DNA of 64,000 nucleotides from Gammaproteobacteria bacterium (lineage in GTDB: Bacteria; Pseudomonadota; Gammaproteobacteria; Chromatiales; Chromatiaceae), in contig RZZN01000005.1 in assembly GCA_009929855.1 (NCBI GenBank), forward strand, positions 35,833 through 99,832. Direction: 5' to 3'. Positions within the stretch are counted from its first letter, which is position 1, and each line of letters starts with the position of its first letter. The notes beneath the pieces were generated by a model. The model was not told the origin of the DNA and ran no database searches. It was given only the letters and a program-made list of their open reading frames with translations. Both the position numbers and the translations under genes were made by a program. This document shows positions 19,529 to 31,012 of the stretch, piece after piece.

Positions 19529-20707
19529 TCAGGCCTCACGTAGATAGCCCTTGACGAGGGTACTGAGCCCCTCGATGAGCTGTTCGGCCTCGGGGCGAGA
19601 CAGGATCAAGGGCGGCAACAGCCGGATGACCCGATCCGCCGTGACATTGATGAGTAGGCCGGCTTCGAGTGCCTTGCCGACGAGATCGGCGCATGGCCGA
19701 TCGAGCTCGATCCCGAGCATGAGACCACGTCCGCGGATGTCCAGGACACCGGCTAGGCTGCCGAGCGTCTCGCGCAACCCGGCCAGTAGATAGTCACCCT
19801 GAGCGGCCGCGTTGGCGATCAGATCCTCGGCGTGGATGGTCTCGAGGACCGCGCGCGCGGCGCGACAGGCGAGCGGGTTGCCACCAAAGGTCGAGCCATG
19901 CGAGCCTGGGCCCAGGACTTCGGCCGCCTTGCCGCGCGCCAGGCAGGCGCCGATCGGGACGCCGTTGGCCAGTCCCTTGGCGAGCGTGATCACGTCCGGT
20001 GCGCTGCCGTCATGCTCATGCGCGAAGAGTCGGCCGGTTCTGCCCATGCCGGTCTGGATCTCGTCGCAGATCAGCAGCCAGCCGTTCTGGTCACAGATCT
20101 CGCGTAGCCGCCGACCGTAGCCCGCGTCCGGGATGCGGATGCCGCCCTCGCCCTGGATCGGTTCGACCAGGATGGCCACGATATTGGGACGATTGCTTGC
20201 GGCCGTCTCGACCGCGACCACGTCATTGTAGGGAACCCGCACGAAGCCTTGGACGAGTGGCTCGAAGCCGGCTTGGACCTTGCGGTTACCAGTCGCCGAG
20301 AGGGTGGCGAGCGTGCGCCCGTGGAAGCTGTGCTCCATGACCAGAATGGCCGGATTCTCCACGCCGCGCTGGTGCGCATGGAGTCGCGCGAGCTTGATCG
20401 CGGCCTCGTTGGCCTCGGCTCCAGAGTTGGCGAAGAACACCCGCTCCATGCCGGAGTGCTCTGCCAGCATGTCCCCGAGACGCTCCTGCTCGGTGATTCG
20501 GTAGAGATTCGAGGTGTGGATCAGGCGTCCGGCCTGCTCGCAGAGCGCATCGCGAATCGCCGGATGGGCATGTCCCAGACCACAGACGGCGATGCCAGAG
20601 AGTGCATCCAGATACCGCCGACCGGCGGTATCCCAGAGCCACACGCCGGCACCGTGCTCGAAAGCGACCGGTAGACGACGATACGTGGCCATCAAGGCGT
20701 CGCTCAT
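19529..20707 (-). CDS. argD: Acetylornithine/succinyldiaminopimelate aminotransferase
   Basis: PLP-dependent class III aminotransferase of the arginine (and possibly lysine) pathway. It is 392 aa from the ATG at 20707. Motifs include [53 protein letters not shown] and [11 protein letters not shown] with the PLP Lys. The start overlaps by ATGA the stop of an 18-codon upstream ORF that may be a leader peptide. Confidence 0.95.
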   Translation of the reverse strand: MSDALMATYRRLPVAFEHGAGVWLWDTAGRRYLDALSGIAVCGLGHAHPAIRDALCEQAGRLIHTSNLYRITEQERLGDMLAEHSGMERVFFANSGAEANEAAIKLARLHAHQRGVENPAILVMEHSFHGRTLATLSATGNRKVQAGFEPLVQGFVRVPYNDVVAVETAASNRPNIVAILVEPIQGEGGIRIPDAGYGRRLREICDQNGWLLICDEIQTGMGRTGRLFAHEHDGSAPDVITLAKGLANGVPIGACLARGKAAEVLGPGSHGSTFGGNPLACRAARAVLETIHAEDLIANAAAQGDYLLAGLRETLGSLAGVLDIRGRGLMLGIELDRPCADLVGKALEAGLLINVTADRVIRLLPPLILSRPEAEQLIEGLSTLVKGYLREA

Positions 20708-20760
20708 GCGCGCGAACCCTCGTGATGTGTCGAAAAACAAAAAAGGCGGTCTCTCCGCAT
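20704..20760 (-). CDS. Putative arginine leader peptide upstream of argD
   Basis: An 18-codon ORF reads [18 protein letters not shown], with Arg at codons 2, 3, 5 and 17, including a rare AGA codon. Its ATG lies in the loop of a terminator hairpin and a possible ribosome site (AAGGGTGG) forms the 5' arm. The TGA overlaps the argD ATG as ATGA. This fits an attenuation leader, in which stalling at early Arg codons would block the terminator. No homolog is known to me; it could be chance. Confidence 0.45.
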   Translation of the reverse strand: MRRDRLFCFSTHHEGSRA

Positions 20761-20771
20761 GAGAAACCACC
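20733..20771 (-). terminator. Terminator-like hairpin (possible attenuator) 25 nt before argD
   Basis: On the minus strand GGTGGTTTCTC pairs with GAGAGACCGCC (two G-U pairs) around a 5-nt loop, followed by a T-rich tail of six T, G, five T. It lies between a candidate promoter and the argD start, so it can act on argD transcription as well as on any sodB readthrough. Confidence 0.75.
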
Positions 20772-20788
20772 CTTGAGCGAAGCTGGCG

Positions 20789-20818
20789 ACTATAGCGCGA
20801 AAACAGCCAAACCGACAA
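20789..20818 (-). promoter_or_regulatory. Candidate sigma-70 promoter for argD-argF
   Basis: Minus-strand TTGTCG (20813-20818), an 18-bp spacer and TATAGT (20789-20794). The predicted start near 20782 is about 10 nt before the attenuator-like hairpin, making a short leader RNA of about 75 nt. Confidence 0.5.
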
Positions 20819-20968
20819 CCGCCGCGCAGCCGATTCCGAGTCAGCCGATCAGTTTGGCCTCTCGCGCGGAGCTGATCCTTGGCAATGTTTCGTCATATTC
20901 CGAGCGAGTCGAGTCTGGTGGGTGCGGCGCAGGTTGTGCGCTCGAGCGGGCGACTGTGACGGATTCAG

Positions 20969-20988
20969 GCTCGGCTCGCAAGCCGAGC
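20969..20988 (-). terminator. Hairpin after sodB
   Basis: Perfect 8-bp stem GCTCGGCT / AGCCGAGC with a CGCA loop, 33 bp past the sodB stop. No T-tract. It is the likely 3' end structure of the sodB message, leaving the argD hairpin free for another role. Confidence 0.45.
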
Positions 20989-21020
20989 GCTGAAGGTGAT
21001 CTGCTGACCCGCGCAACGCG

Positions 21021-21602
21021 TCAGGCGTCGTAGTTCGAGGCAACGAACGACCAGTTGATCTTGTCCCAGATGGTTTCGAGATATTTGGGACGGGCATTGC
21101 GATAGTCGACATAGTAGGCGTGCTCCCACACGTCGACCGTCAACAATGCCGTCTTGCCCTCGGTCATTGGGGTGCCGGCATTCGAGGTATTGTAGATCTC
21201 GATGGATCCATCGGCGTTCTTGACCAACCACGTCCAGCCCGAGCCGAAGTTGGTTGCCGCGGCTTGCGAGAACTGCTTCTTGAATTCCTCGAATGATCCG
21301 AACTTGGCGTTGATTGCCTCGGCAAGGGCCCCGCTGGGCGCGCCACCACCATTCGGGGTCAGACAATTCCAGTAGAAGGTATGATTCCAGACCTGCGCGG
21401 CATTGTTGAACAGACCGCCGGACGATTTCATGACGATGTCCTCCAGGCTCATCGTCTCGAACTCGGTTCCAGGGATCAGGTTGTTGAGGTTGTTGACATA
21501 GGTCTGATGGTGCTTGCCATAGTGATAGTCGATGGTTTCAGCCGAGATGACCGGCTCGAGTGCATTCTTTTCATAGGGCAAGGCGGGAAGCTCATGGACC
21601 AC
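21021..21602 (-). CDS. sodB: Superoxide dismutase [Fe]
   Basis: Fe-type cytoplasmic superoxide dismutase. From the GTG at 21602 it is 193 aa, the same length as E. coli SodB, and starts V-H-E-L-P-A-L-P-Y. Signatures: [33 protein letters not shown] and [16 protein letters not shown], supplying the His/Asp metal ligands. AGGAG lies 9 bases before the GTG, which decides against the in-frame upstream extension. Confidence 0.96.
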   Translation of the reverse strand: MVHELPALPYEKNALEPVISAETIDYHYGKHHQTYVNNLNNLIPGTEFETMSLEDIVMKSSGGLFNNAAQVWNHTFYWNCLTPNGGGAPSGALAEAINAKFGSFEEFKKQFSQAAATNFGSGWTWLVKNADGSIEIYNTSNAGTPMTEGKTALLTVDVWEHAYYVDYRNARPKYLETIWDKINWSFVASNYDA

Positions 21603-21765
21603 GATCAGGATCTCCTCATGGGTTGATGTCACAGTCGACGACGATTGTTCGCCCCTTAGGTTGGATCGCTTGCGCCAATCTCAACCCATCGCGACGTCAC
21701 CTGCTGCTACACTGGCCACTGGCACCCCAGTGCCGATGCGGGTCATCAGCGGGAGGGCTCGAGAC

Positions 21766-23340
21766 GTGAATGCAATCGATCTGGGACTGTTCGCGAGCCG
21801 TCTCGACGCGGTCTGCGAGGAGATGGGGGCGGTGCTGCGGCAGGCCGCCTTCTCGACGAATATCCGTGATCGGCTTGATTTTTCGTGCGCCGTGTTCGAT
21901 CGGGCGGGTCGACTCTGCGCGCAGGCCGCACATATCCCGGTCCATCTCGGGAGCATGGCCCATGCGATGGCCGACATCGTTGGTGCCGTCGACTGGGCCG
22001 CGGGCGACATGTTGGTCCTCAATGATCCATTCCTCGGCGGAACCCATCTCCCCGACGTGACACTCGTCGCGCCACTGTTCTCCTCTGGACGCCTCATCGC
22101 GTTCGTGGCCAATCGCGCCCATCATGCCGATATCGGTGCGAGCGCGCCCGGCTCGATGCCGGTCTCGCGCACGCTCGCCGAGGAGGGGCTGGTCATCGCG
22201 CCGGTTCATCTGATTCGCTGTGGTCGATTGAGGCAAAGCGTCTATTCGCGGATCCTCGCGGTGACCCGCAATCCGGATGAGGCCGGGGGCGATTTCATGG
22301 CCCAGATCGGTGCCAATCACAGGGGTCTCGAGCGGCTCGGGCAGCTCGTCGAGCGCATGGGTGTGAGCGCCTACGCAGCGGCCCTGGATGAGCTGAACGA
22401 CTATGGCGAGCGACTTGCCCGAGGCGCTCTTGCGGCCATCCCAAGCGGCGTCTATCGGTTCGAGGATTACATGGACGACGATGGACAGGGCACAACGGCG
22501 ATTCCGATTCGGGTGACGATCCAGGCCTCCGAGGCGGGCGTCCATGTCGACTTTTCAGGAACAGCCGGTCAGGTGCCAGGAAACATCAACTGCCCGCTCG
22601 CGGTCGCCGCGGCAGCGGTCTTCTACGCCTTTCGTTGTCTGATGCCGCCGCAAACGCCAGCGTGCGCTGGCAGTCTGAGACCCATCAGTCTTGCTGCGCC
22701 AGTCGGCAGCCTGCTCAATGCGCAACGCCCTGCGGCGGTCGCCGCTGGCAATGTCGAGACGAGTAGTCGTGTCGTGGATGTCGTCCTGGGTGCCCTGGCT
22801 GCGGCCCTACCGGAGCGGATCCCTGCCGCCAGTCAAGGCAGCATGAACAATCTGGCCATCGGCAGTGCCGACCCCGACGCGCCTTGGGACTATTATGAAA
22901 CCATCGGTGGCGGCATGGGTGCGGGTGCCCAGGGCGGGGGGTGGTCGGGCGTGCACACCCACATGACCAATACGCTCAACACCCCGATCGAGGTGCTGGA
23001 GTCACGCTATCCGATCCGGGTCACGCGCTATGCATTGCGTGGCGGATCGGGTGGTCGCGGAACCCGGACGGGCGGTGCTGGGCTGCTGCGCGAGCTGATC
23101 TTTCTCGCTCCAGCCGAGGTGGCACTCCTGACCGAGCGGCGCCGCTTCACGCCCTGGGGGAGCGCGGGCGGCGCGCCTGGCAGTCCCGGTCGCAATCGGC
23201 TCAATGGCCAGGATCTTCCATCCAAGCTCAGTCTGCGCGTCGCTCGCGGTGATCGCTTGACCATCGAGACGCCGGGCGGTGGAGGCTGGGGTGCGGACGC
23301 GGAGGCCGTGTGCACGGCTCCGACACGTCATGACGATTGA
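21766..23340 (+). CDS. Hydantoinase B / 5-oxoprolinase family protein
   Basis: HyuB-family protein of 524 aa, which in other organisms pairs with HyuA for ATP-dependent hydrolysis of hydantoins or 5-oxoproline. Family segments are M-G-A-V-L-R-Q-A-A-F-S-T-N-I, R-L-D-F-S-C-A-V-F-D, L-N-D-P-F-L-G-G-T-H-L-P-D-V, A-H-H-A-D-I-G, H-V-D-F-S-G-T and the Gly-rich E-T-I-G-G-G-M-G-A-G. No hyuA is adjacent, which is unusual. The GTG at 21766 has GGGAGGG 8 bases upstream and is preferred to an upstream ATG (21736). It is followed at 37 bp by the asnO-like gene. Confidence 0.9.
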   Translation: MNAIDLGLFASRLDAVCEEMGAVLRQAAFSTNIRDRLDFSCAVFDRAGRLCAQAAHIPVHLGSMAHAMADIVGAVDWAAGDMLVLNDPFLGGTHLPDVTLVAPLFSSGRLIAFVANRAHHADIGASAPGSMPVSRTLAEEGLVIAPVHLIRCGRLRQSVYSRILAVTRNPDEAGGDFMAQIGANHRGLERLGQLVERMGVSAYAAALDELNDYGERLARGALAAIPSGVYRFEDYMDDDGQGTTAIPIRVTIQASEAGVHVDFSGTAGQVPGNINCPLAVAAAAVFYAFRCLMPPQTPACAGSLRPISLAAPVGSLLNAQRPAAVAAGNVETSSRVVDVVLGALAAALPERIPAASQGSMNNLAIGSADPDAPWDYYETIGGGMGAGAQGGGWSGVHTHMTNTLNTPIEVLESRYPIRVTRYALRGGSGGRGTRTGGAGLLRELIFLAPAEVALLTERRRFTPWGSAGGAPGSPGRNRLNGQDLPSKLSLRVARGDRLTIETPGGGGWGADAEAVCTAPTRHDD

Positions 23341-23377
23341 CGCCTGATCAAGCGATTCCGGCTAGGAGGATGTTTGC

Positions 23378-25162
23378 GTGTGCGGTATCTGTGGTGAATT
23401 GAGATTCGACCAGGCACCGGCCGACCTACAGGCCGTCCAGGCGATGATGGGCGAGCTGACACGACGTGGCCCGGACCATGGCGGTAGCTATAGCGACGGA
23501 CCGCTCGGCTTCGGGCATCGACGCCTCTCGATCATCGATCTCTCGGTCCGCTCCAACCAGCCCTTGGTCGATGCGGCACTGGGTCTGGCGCTCGTCTTCA
23601 ATGGGACCATCTACAACCACCGGGCGCTGCGCCATGAACTGGAAGGGCAGGGCTATCGTTTTTTTTCCGAGGGTGACAGCGAGGTCATCCTCAAAGCCTG
23701 GCATGCCTGGGGCACCGGGTGTTGCGAGCGTCTTCACGGGATGTTCGCATTCGCCCTCTGGGATGCCAATCGTCAGGTGCTCTTCTTGGCACGTGATCGT
23801 TTCGGGATCAAGCCGCTCTATTGGTCCGAGACTGGCGCGAGCCTGCGTTTCGCCTCGAGCACTCAGGCCCTCTTGGCGGCGGGCGGGGTCGACACCAGCA
23901 TCGATCCGGTGGCCCTGCATCATCTCTTCACACTGCATGCGGTGGTCCCGGCGCCGCGCACCATCCTACAGGGCGTGCGCAAGCTGCCTCCCGCCCACTG
24001 GCTCTTGATCGATGCGCAAGGCAATCGCAGCGAGGCGGCCTACTGGCATCTTTCGGCAACCCGTCCGAGCGAGCCGCTCGGTGATGCCGATTGGGTGGAG
24101 GCGATCCATGTCGCGCTGCGTCACGCGGTCAAGATTCGTCGCGAGGTTGCGGACGTCCCGGTCGGCGTCTTGCTGTCCGGCGGTCTGGATTCGAGCCTCT
24201 TGGTCGCGTTGCTGGCCGAGGCCGGGGTCACTGATCTGCGGACCTTCTCGGTGGGCTTCGAGGACACCCCGGAGGAGTCAGGGAGCGAGTTCCAGTACTC
24301 GGACTTGGTGGTCGAGCGCTATGCCACCCGTCACCAGCGCGTCCTGATCCCCAACGCCCAGGTTCTGGAGCGACTGCCGGAGGCGATCGATGCCATGACC
24401 GAGCCCATGTTCGGCCAGGACGCGGTCGCCTTCTATCTGCTCGCCGAGCAGGTGTCGCGCGAGGTCAAGGTGGTGCAGTCCGGGCAGGGCGCCGACGAGG
24501 TGTTCGGTGGCTATTTCTGGTATCCGCGCATTGCCGCGGAGACGGCGGGCTCCGCGCTGGAGCGGCTGAGCAAGCACTATTTCGACCGGGATCATGATGA
24601 GTATCGGCGTTTGATCACCGACACCTATGCCGGCGCCGATCATACCTCGGCACTGATCGGCGAGCGCCTCGCCGAGCCGGATGCCGATGAGCTCATGGAT
24701 GCGGTGCTGCGCCTTGATGTCACCACCCTGATCGTCGATGATCCGGTCAAGCGGGTCGACAACATGACCATGGCTTGGGGATTGGAGGCGCGGGTCCCCT
24801 TCCTGGATCACCAACTGGTCGAACTGGCCGCGCGGTGTCCGCCGGCGCTCAAGCTGCGTGATGGTGGCAAATATCCGCTCAAGGCGTTGGCACGCGGTCG
24901 ACTCCCGGATGCGGTGATCGATCGGCCCAAGGGCTATTTCCCGATGCCTGCACTCAAATATGTACGGGGTCCCTTTCTCGATCTGATGCGTGATGTGCTC
25001 GACTCACGCGCTAGCCGTGAGCGCGGTCTCTATCGCCGCGAGTATCTCGAGCAACTCCTCGCCGCTCCCGATATGCACCATACCCGCATCCAAGGCAGCA
25101 AGCTCTGGCACCTGGCGTTGCTCGAACTGTGGCTGCAACGCAACGTCGATCTCAGTGCCTGA
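23378..25162 (+). CDS. asnO: Asparagine synthetase-family amidotransferase, NAGGN type
   Basis: Class II glutamine amidotransferase plus synthetase. Cys2 (M-C-G-I-C-G-E) is the glutaminase nucleophile; the synthetase P-loop is V-L-L-S-G-G-L-D-S-S. The segments V-V-Q-S-G-Q-G-A-D-E-V-F-G-G-Y, D-D-P-V-K-R-V-D-N-M-T-M-A-W-G-L-E-A-R and G-S-K-L-W-H-L-A resemble the enzyme amidating N-acetylglutaminylglutamine, an osmolyte, rather than generic AsnB. In Pseudomonas it is beside ngg and an M42 peptidase; neither is here. The GTG start follows AGGAGG by 8 bases. Confidence 0.88.
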   Translation: MCGICGELRFDQAPADLQAVQAMMGELTRRGPDHGGSYSDGPLGFGHRRLSIIDLSVRSNQPLVDAALGLALVFNGTIYNHRALRHELEGQGYRFFSEGDSEVILKAWHAWGTGCCERLHGMFAFALWDANRQVLFLARDRFGIKPLYWSETGASLRFASSTQALLAAGGVDTSIDPVALHHLFTLHAVVPAPRTILQGVRKLPPAHWLLIDAQGNRSEAAYWHLSATRPSEPLGDADWVEAIHVALRHAVKIRREVADVPVGVLLSGGLDSSLLVALLAEAGVTDLRTFSVGFEDTPEESGSEFQYSDLVVERYATRHQRVLIPNAQVLERLPEAIDAMTEPMFGQDAVAFYLLAEQVSREVKVVQSGQGADEVFGGYFWYPRIAAETAGSALERLSKHYFDRDHDEYRRLITDTYAGADHTSALIGERLAEPDADELMDAVLRLDVTTLIVDDPVKRVDNMTMAWGLEARVPFLDHQLVELAARCPPALKLRDGGKYPLKALARGRLPDAVIDRPKGYFPMPALKYVRGPFLDLMRDVLDSRASRERGLYRREYLEQLLAAPDMHHTRIQGSKLWHLALLELWLQRNVDLSA

Positions 25163-25222
25163 CCCCTTGCTCGCGTATCTCCGAGCCCAGTCCAGGTGCG
25201 TGTGTCCGCCCGCGCGCTCGGC

Positions 25223-27055
25223 TCACTCCACCGTGACCGATTTGGCCAGATTGCGCGGCTGGTCGACATCGGTCCCTTTCAGCACCGCGACATGGTAGGC
25301 CAGCAGCTGGAGCGGGATGGTGAAGAGCAGCGGTGCAACCAGATCCTCGGTCTCGGGCAGGCGGATCACTGTCACGCCTTCCTCGTCGGCGATCGGTACC
25401 CGCGAGTCGGCAAAGACATAGAGCTGGCCACCGCGCGCGCGGACCTCCTCGAGGTTCGACTTGAGCTTCTCCAGCAGCGCGTTGTTGGGTGCGACCGCCA
25501 CCACCGGCATCTGCTCGTCGATCAAGGCGAGCGGACCATGCTTGAGCTCGCCGGCTGGATAAGCCTCGGCATGGATGTAGGAGATCTCCTTGAGCTTGAG
25601 TGCGCCTTCCATCGCGATCGGGTACTGCTCGCCGCGTCCGAGAAACAGCGTATGCTCTTTGTCGACGAAGATCTCGGCGAGCGCGGCGATTCGCTCATCG
25701 AGCGCGAGAATGGATTCGGCTGCGCTCGGCAGTGCGCGCAGCGTGGTGACGATCTGACTCTCGGTCTCCGCCGCCATGCCGCGGCACCGCCCCAGTGCCG
25801 TGGTGAGCAGCAGCAACGCGACCAGTTGGGTGGTGAAGGCCTTGGTGGACGCGACCCCGATCTCGGGTCCGGCGTGGGTCAGTAGGACCAGGTCCGATTC
25901 ACGGACCAATGAGCTTTCCGGGACATTGCAGATCGCCAAGGTGGCGGCATATCCGGTGGCTTTCGCCAATCGCAGCGCGGCGAGTGTATCGGCGGTCTCG
26001 CCGGATTGAGAGAGTGTCACGAACAGTGCGCTCGGCGGGACCACGTGCTTACGGTAGCGGTATTCGCTCGCGATCTCCACCGAGCAGGCCAGTCCAGTCA
26101 GAGACTCGATCCAATTGCGGGCGACCAGCGCCGCGTGGTAGCTGGTCCCGCAAGCGACCAGGGTCACGGCCTGGATCCTGCCGAAGAGCTCGGGGGCGCG
26201 ATTGCCGAAGCTCTCAGTGAGGACCCGCTGGCCGGTGAGACGTCCCTCCAGGATATCGGCGATGGCGCGTGGCTGTTCGAAGATCTCCTTGAGCATGAAA
26301 TGGCGATATTCGCCACGTTCTGCCGCATCCGCCGAGAGCGATGAGGTCTTGATTGGTCGGGTGACGAGCGCGCCCGTCCGATCATAGATGTGCACGCTCT
26401 CGCGAGTCAGCTCGGCGATGTCGCCCTCTTCGAGGAAGATGAAGCGATTCGTCACCGGCAGTAGGGCGAACACATCCGATGCGATGAAGTGTTCTCCGAA
26501 GCCCACGCCGATCACCAGAGGACTCCCTTGACGTGCCGCCACGAGATGGCTCGGGTCCTGGGTGTCGATGACGCCGAGCGCGTAGGCGCCCTCCAACCGC
26601 GCGGTGGCGAGGCGCACGGCCGCGGTCAGCGGCTGACCGCTCAACAGCTCGTCATAGATGGCGTGCGCGATGACCTCGGTGTCAGTCTCCGATGAAAAAT
26701 GATGCCCGGCGGCAATCTGCTCATGACGCAGTGTCTCATGGTTTTCGATGATGCCATTGTGTACCACCACGCAGCGGTCGCGACAGACATGAGGATGGGC
26801 ATTGCGGGGCGCGGGCTCACCATGTGTCGCCCAGCGTGTATGGGCGATCCCGAGCGTCCCCGGCAGAGGGCGCTCGGTGACGGCCTCGATGAGCCGGGCG
26901 ACCTTGCCGAGCGTGCGTGCGCGATTGAGACGGCAAGGCGCTTCCAGGACGGCGATGCCGGCCGAGTCGTAGCCGCGATACTCGAGTCGGCGCAGTCCTT
27001 CCAACAGGATGGCCGCCACTGGTCGTTGGGCGATGGCCCCGACGATACCGCACAT
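25223..27055 (-). CDS. glmS: Glutamine-fructose-6-phosphate aminotransferase (isomerizing)
   Basis: Makes glucosamine-6-phosphate for peptidoglycan and LPS. 610 aa, with Cys2 glutaminase (M-C-G-I-V-G-A), the class II motifs T-R-W-A-T-H-G and H-N-G-I-I-E-N, two SIS domains ([17 protein letters not shown]) and the C-terminal N-L-A-K-S-V-T-V-E. It follows glmU in the same direction with a 193-bp spacer. No glmS ribozyme was seen, as expected for a proteobacterium. Confidence 0.98.
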   Translation of the reverse strand: MCGIVGAIAQRPVAAILLEGLRRLEYRGYDSAGIAVLEAPCRLNRARTLGKVARLIEAVTERPLPGTLGIAHTRWATHGEPAPRNAHPHVCRDRCVVVHNGIIENHETLRHEQIAAGHHFSSETDTEVIAHAIYDELLSGQPLTAAVRLATARLEGAYALGVIDTQDPSHLVAARQGSPLVIGVGFGEHFIASDVFALLPVTNRFIFLEEGDIAELTRESVHIYDRTGALVTRPIKTSSLSADAAERGEYRHFMLKEIFEQPRAIADILEGRLTGQRVLTESFGNRAPELFGRIQAVTLVACGTSYHAALVARNWIESLTGLACSVEIASEYRYRKHVVPPSALFVTLSQSGETADTLAALRLAKATGYAATLAICNVPESSLVRESDLVLLTHAGPEIGVASTKAFTTQLVALLLLTTALGRCRGMAAETESQIVTTLRALPSAAESILALDERIAALAEIFVDKEHTLFLGRGEQYPIAMEGALKLKEISYIHAEAYPAGELKHGPLALIDEQMPVVAVAPNNALLEKLKSNLEEVRARGGQLYVFADSRVPIADEEGVTVIRLPETEDLVAPLLFTIPLQLLAYHVAVLKGTDVDQPRNLAKSVTVE

Positions 27056-27248
27056 AGAAGATCCTCGGTGTCAGCCCAGGCTGAAGTCCTCGAGCCTGGA
27101 GAATGCAATTGAGCCGTGGTGGCGCGCGCGGGGACAAGATGCTTGCATGGGCGGTCCTCGATCCTGCCTGCCACCCAGGATGCATCGGGTCGCGTGAGTC
27201 GGCGCGCTCATCAGGGGCGAGTGATGATGCGTCAAGCGCTTGGTCGAA

Positions 27249-28610
27249 TCATCGTTTCACCGGTCTGCGCCAACCCGGCACACTGCTCTGCGGCGCTCGG
27301 GTGAGTGTCAGCTGATCGGCCGGGGTGTCGCGCGTGATCACCGAGCCGGCGCCGATGGTGGCGCCCGTGCCGATCGTGACCGGGGCGACCAAGGACGTGT
27401 TCGATCCGATGAAGGCACCATCCAGGATCTGCGTCTTGGATTTGTTGACGCCATCATAATTGCAGGTGACGGTGCCCGCGCCGACGTTGACCCCGGCACC
27501 AATCTCGGCATCACCGAGATACGTCAAGTGATTGGCCTTGCTGCCGGTGCCGAGTCGGGCCTTCTTCATCTCGACGAAATTACCCACATGGGTGTGATCG
27601 GCGAGCTCGGTCGCGGGACGTAGACGGGCGAAGGGACCAATGCGTGCGTGCGCGCCGACGTGCGCGCCCTCGATGATCGAATTGGCCAAGACCTCGGTCG
27701 CCGCGCCGATGCTGCAGTCCTTGAGCAGACAATTGGGTCCGATGCGCACCCCGCTGGCCAAGCGCACCTCGCCCTCGATGATGCAGTTGATGTCGAGACT
27801 GACATCGGCCTCGGCATGGAGGACCCCACGCAGGTCGAAACGGGCGGGGTCGGCCAGGGTCACCCCGGCGCGCATCAGATCCTCGGCGGCTTGTCGCTGA
27901 TAATCACGTTCGAGCACGGCGAGTTGCACGCGGTCGTTCACCCCGGCGACCTCTGCTAGACGCGTCGGCTGGGTGCTGGCGATGCGCACCCCGTCGGTGG
28001 CAGCCAGGGCGATGACGTCGGTGAGATAATACTCGCCTTGGGCATTGATGTTGTCGACTCGACCGAGCCAGTCGACGAGTCGCGCACGATCGGCGATCAG
28101 GATGCCGGTGTTCACCTCGCTGATCAGGCGTTGCTCGGGTGTCGCATCCCGCTCCTCGACGATCCCGGTGATCCGCCCGTCGGTGTCGCGGATGATGCGA
28201 CCGTAGCCGCGCGGGTCACTGACATGCGCGCTCAGGACGGCCAAGCAGGTGTCCGCGGCCGCGGCGATGAGCTGACTCAGCGTCGTGCTGCGGATGAGCG
28301 GCACATCGCCATAGAGGACCAACAGGCGCTCCATCTCGGTCAGTTCGGGCAGCGCCTGGATCACCGCGTGCCCCGTGCCAAGCTGGGGTGATTGCTCGAC
28401 CCAGCGACAGTCGGCGCCCGCGAGCGCCTGACGCACCTGATCCCCTCCATGACCGTGCACGACCACGACCCGCTCGGCTGCCAATTCGTGCGCGCGCTCC
28501 AGTACATGGGCAAGCAGCGGTCGCCCGGCCAGTGGATGCAGCACCTTCGGGAGTCTGGACTGCATCCGTTTGCCCAGGCCCGCGGCCAAGATCACGACCC
28601 CCAATTTCAT
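27249..28610 (-). CDS. glmU: Bifunctional N-acetylglucosamine-1-phosphate uridyltransferase / glucosamine-1-phosphate acetyltransferase
   Basis: Makes UDP-GlcNAc. 453 aa from the ATG at 28610. The N-terminal uridyltransferase has L-A-A-G-L-G-K-R-M and Y-G-D-V-P-L; the C-terminal half is a left-handed beta helix with hexapeptide repeats, including H-V-G-N-F-V-E-M-K and N-Y-D-G-V-N-K. It lies between atpC and glmS, as in E. coli. Confidence 0.98.
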   Translation of the reverse strand: MKLGVVILAAGLGKRMQSRLPKVLHPLAGRPLLAHVLERAHELAAERVVVVHGHGGDQVRQALAGADCRWVEQSPQLGTGHAVIQALPELTEMERLLVLYGDVPLIRSTTLSQLIAAAADTCLAVLSAHVSDPRGYGRIIRDTDGRITGIVEERDATPEQRLISEVNTGILIADRARLVDWLGRVDNINAQGEYYLTDVIALAATDGVRIASTQPTRLAEVAGVNDRVQLAVLERDYQRQAAEDLMRAGVTLADPARFDLRGVLHAEADVSLDINCIIEGEVRLASGVRIGPNCLLKDCSIGAATEVLANSIIEGAHVGAHARIGPFARLRPATELADHTHVGNFVEMKKARLGTGSKANHLTYLGDAEIGAGVNVGAGTVTCNYDGVNKSKTQILDGAFIGSNTSLVAPVTIGTGATIGAGSVITRDTPADQLTLTRAPQSSVPGWRRPVKR

Positions 28611-28943
28611 CGTCTTGATTCTCGTCGTGCGTTCGATTGCGTTGTTCGTCCTGTGGAAACGATCGATCGATCGGCCAAGGAGATCACGCCTTGTGATCTC
28701 TGTCGAGCGTGCCTGATCAGGCTGATCCACCCCTCATGGCCGCGTTGACTCGATGCAGCGGGCTGCCCAACAGCCCGCAATGGATGCGGGTGTCGTCGTC
28801 AGATGAGAGTAGCCGATGCGGCGACTCTAGAAAAGCACGCTGAGACGATCGAGGCGCGCCAGTCCAAATGAAACGCCCCCGTCACCAGGAGGCGACGAGG
28901 GCTACGGCTTGCGTCGAGTGATCCGAGGATCGATGGAGGCGAA
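28611..28943. other. 333-bp atpC-glmU spacer
   Basis: No gene seen. It holds the atp operon terminator at 28874-28902 and a perfect hairpin GCGGGCTG / CAGCCCGC near 28758-28778 without a T-tract. The remainder should contain the glmU promoter, which I could not assign confidently. Confidence 0.5.
28874..28902 (-). terminator. Terminator of the atp operon
   Basis: Minus-strand GCCCTCGTC pairs with GACGGGGGC (one G-U) and is followed by GTTTCATTT. It lies 42 bp past the atpC stop. Confidence 0.6.
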
Positions 28944-29369
28944 TCAACTCGCCTTCATCTTGCGGAGCTTCTCGATCGCACGCAGCTGTGCGATCGCCTC
29001 GGCCAACTCGGCTTGTGCCTTCGCGTATTCGAACTGAGCGGTCTGTCCCGCCAATGCCTCCTCTGCCCGGCGCTTGGCATCCAGAGCCGCCGCCTCGTCC
29101 AGGTCCCGGGCGCGGATCGCCGTATCCGCCAGGACGGTCACGACATGAGGTTGAACCTCGAGCATCCCACCCGAGACATAGAAATGCTCTTGCTCGCCTT
29201 GCTCGTTCTCGACCCGAATATCGCCGGGTTTCAGCCGGCTGATGAAGGCGGTATGCCGTGGGGCGATACCGACCTCGCCGAGTTCGGCGGTCGCATAGAC
29301 CATCGTGGCCTGACCGGAGTGGATCGCCCCCTCCGCGCTCACGATGTCGACGTGGATTGTCATCGCCAT
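28944..29369 (-). CDS. atpC: F1Fo ATP synthase subunit epsilon
   Basis: Epsilon subunit, 141 aa, with the N-terminal beta sandwich ([19 protein letters not shown]) and the C-terminal helical hairpin. It closes the atp operon but is separated from atpD by an unusually long 188-bp spacer with two strong hairpins. Confidence 0.96.
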   Translation of the reverse strand: MAMTIHVDIVSAEGAIHSGQATMVYATAELGEVGIAPRHTAFISRLKPGDIRVENEQGEQEHFYVSGGMLEVQPHVVTVLADTAIRARDLDEAAALDAKRRAEEALAGQTAQFEYAKAQAELAEAIAQLRAIEKLRKMKAS

Positions 29370-29490
29370 GCTGGACCTCTCTTAAGCCACATCAGGAGCG
29401 AAATTGCGCAATATGCACGAATACACCGGATCGAGGATTCCAACGGCGCCGCTTTGACAAGGCTTACATGAAAAATTGAATCGCTTGCAA

Positions 29491-29545
29491 CCGGCCGGCG
29501 AGGCGGCCGGCGTGACATGCGAGGTTCCTAGACCTCGCGTGTCAC
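29491..29545. repeat. Two tandem hairpins in the atpD-atpC spacer
   Basis: The first pairs CCGGCCG with CGGCCGG (29491-29510). The second is a 14-bp stem (29512-29525 with 29532-29545, one G-U) and a 6-nt loop. Neither has a T-tract. They may be processing or stability elements that set atpC levels relative to atpD. Confidence 0.6.
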
Positions 29546-29557
29546 GCTCGATGCGGT

Positions 29558-31012
<1,455 letters not shown>

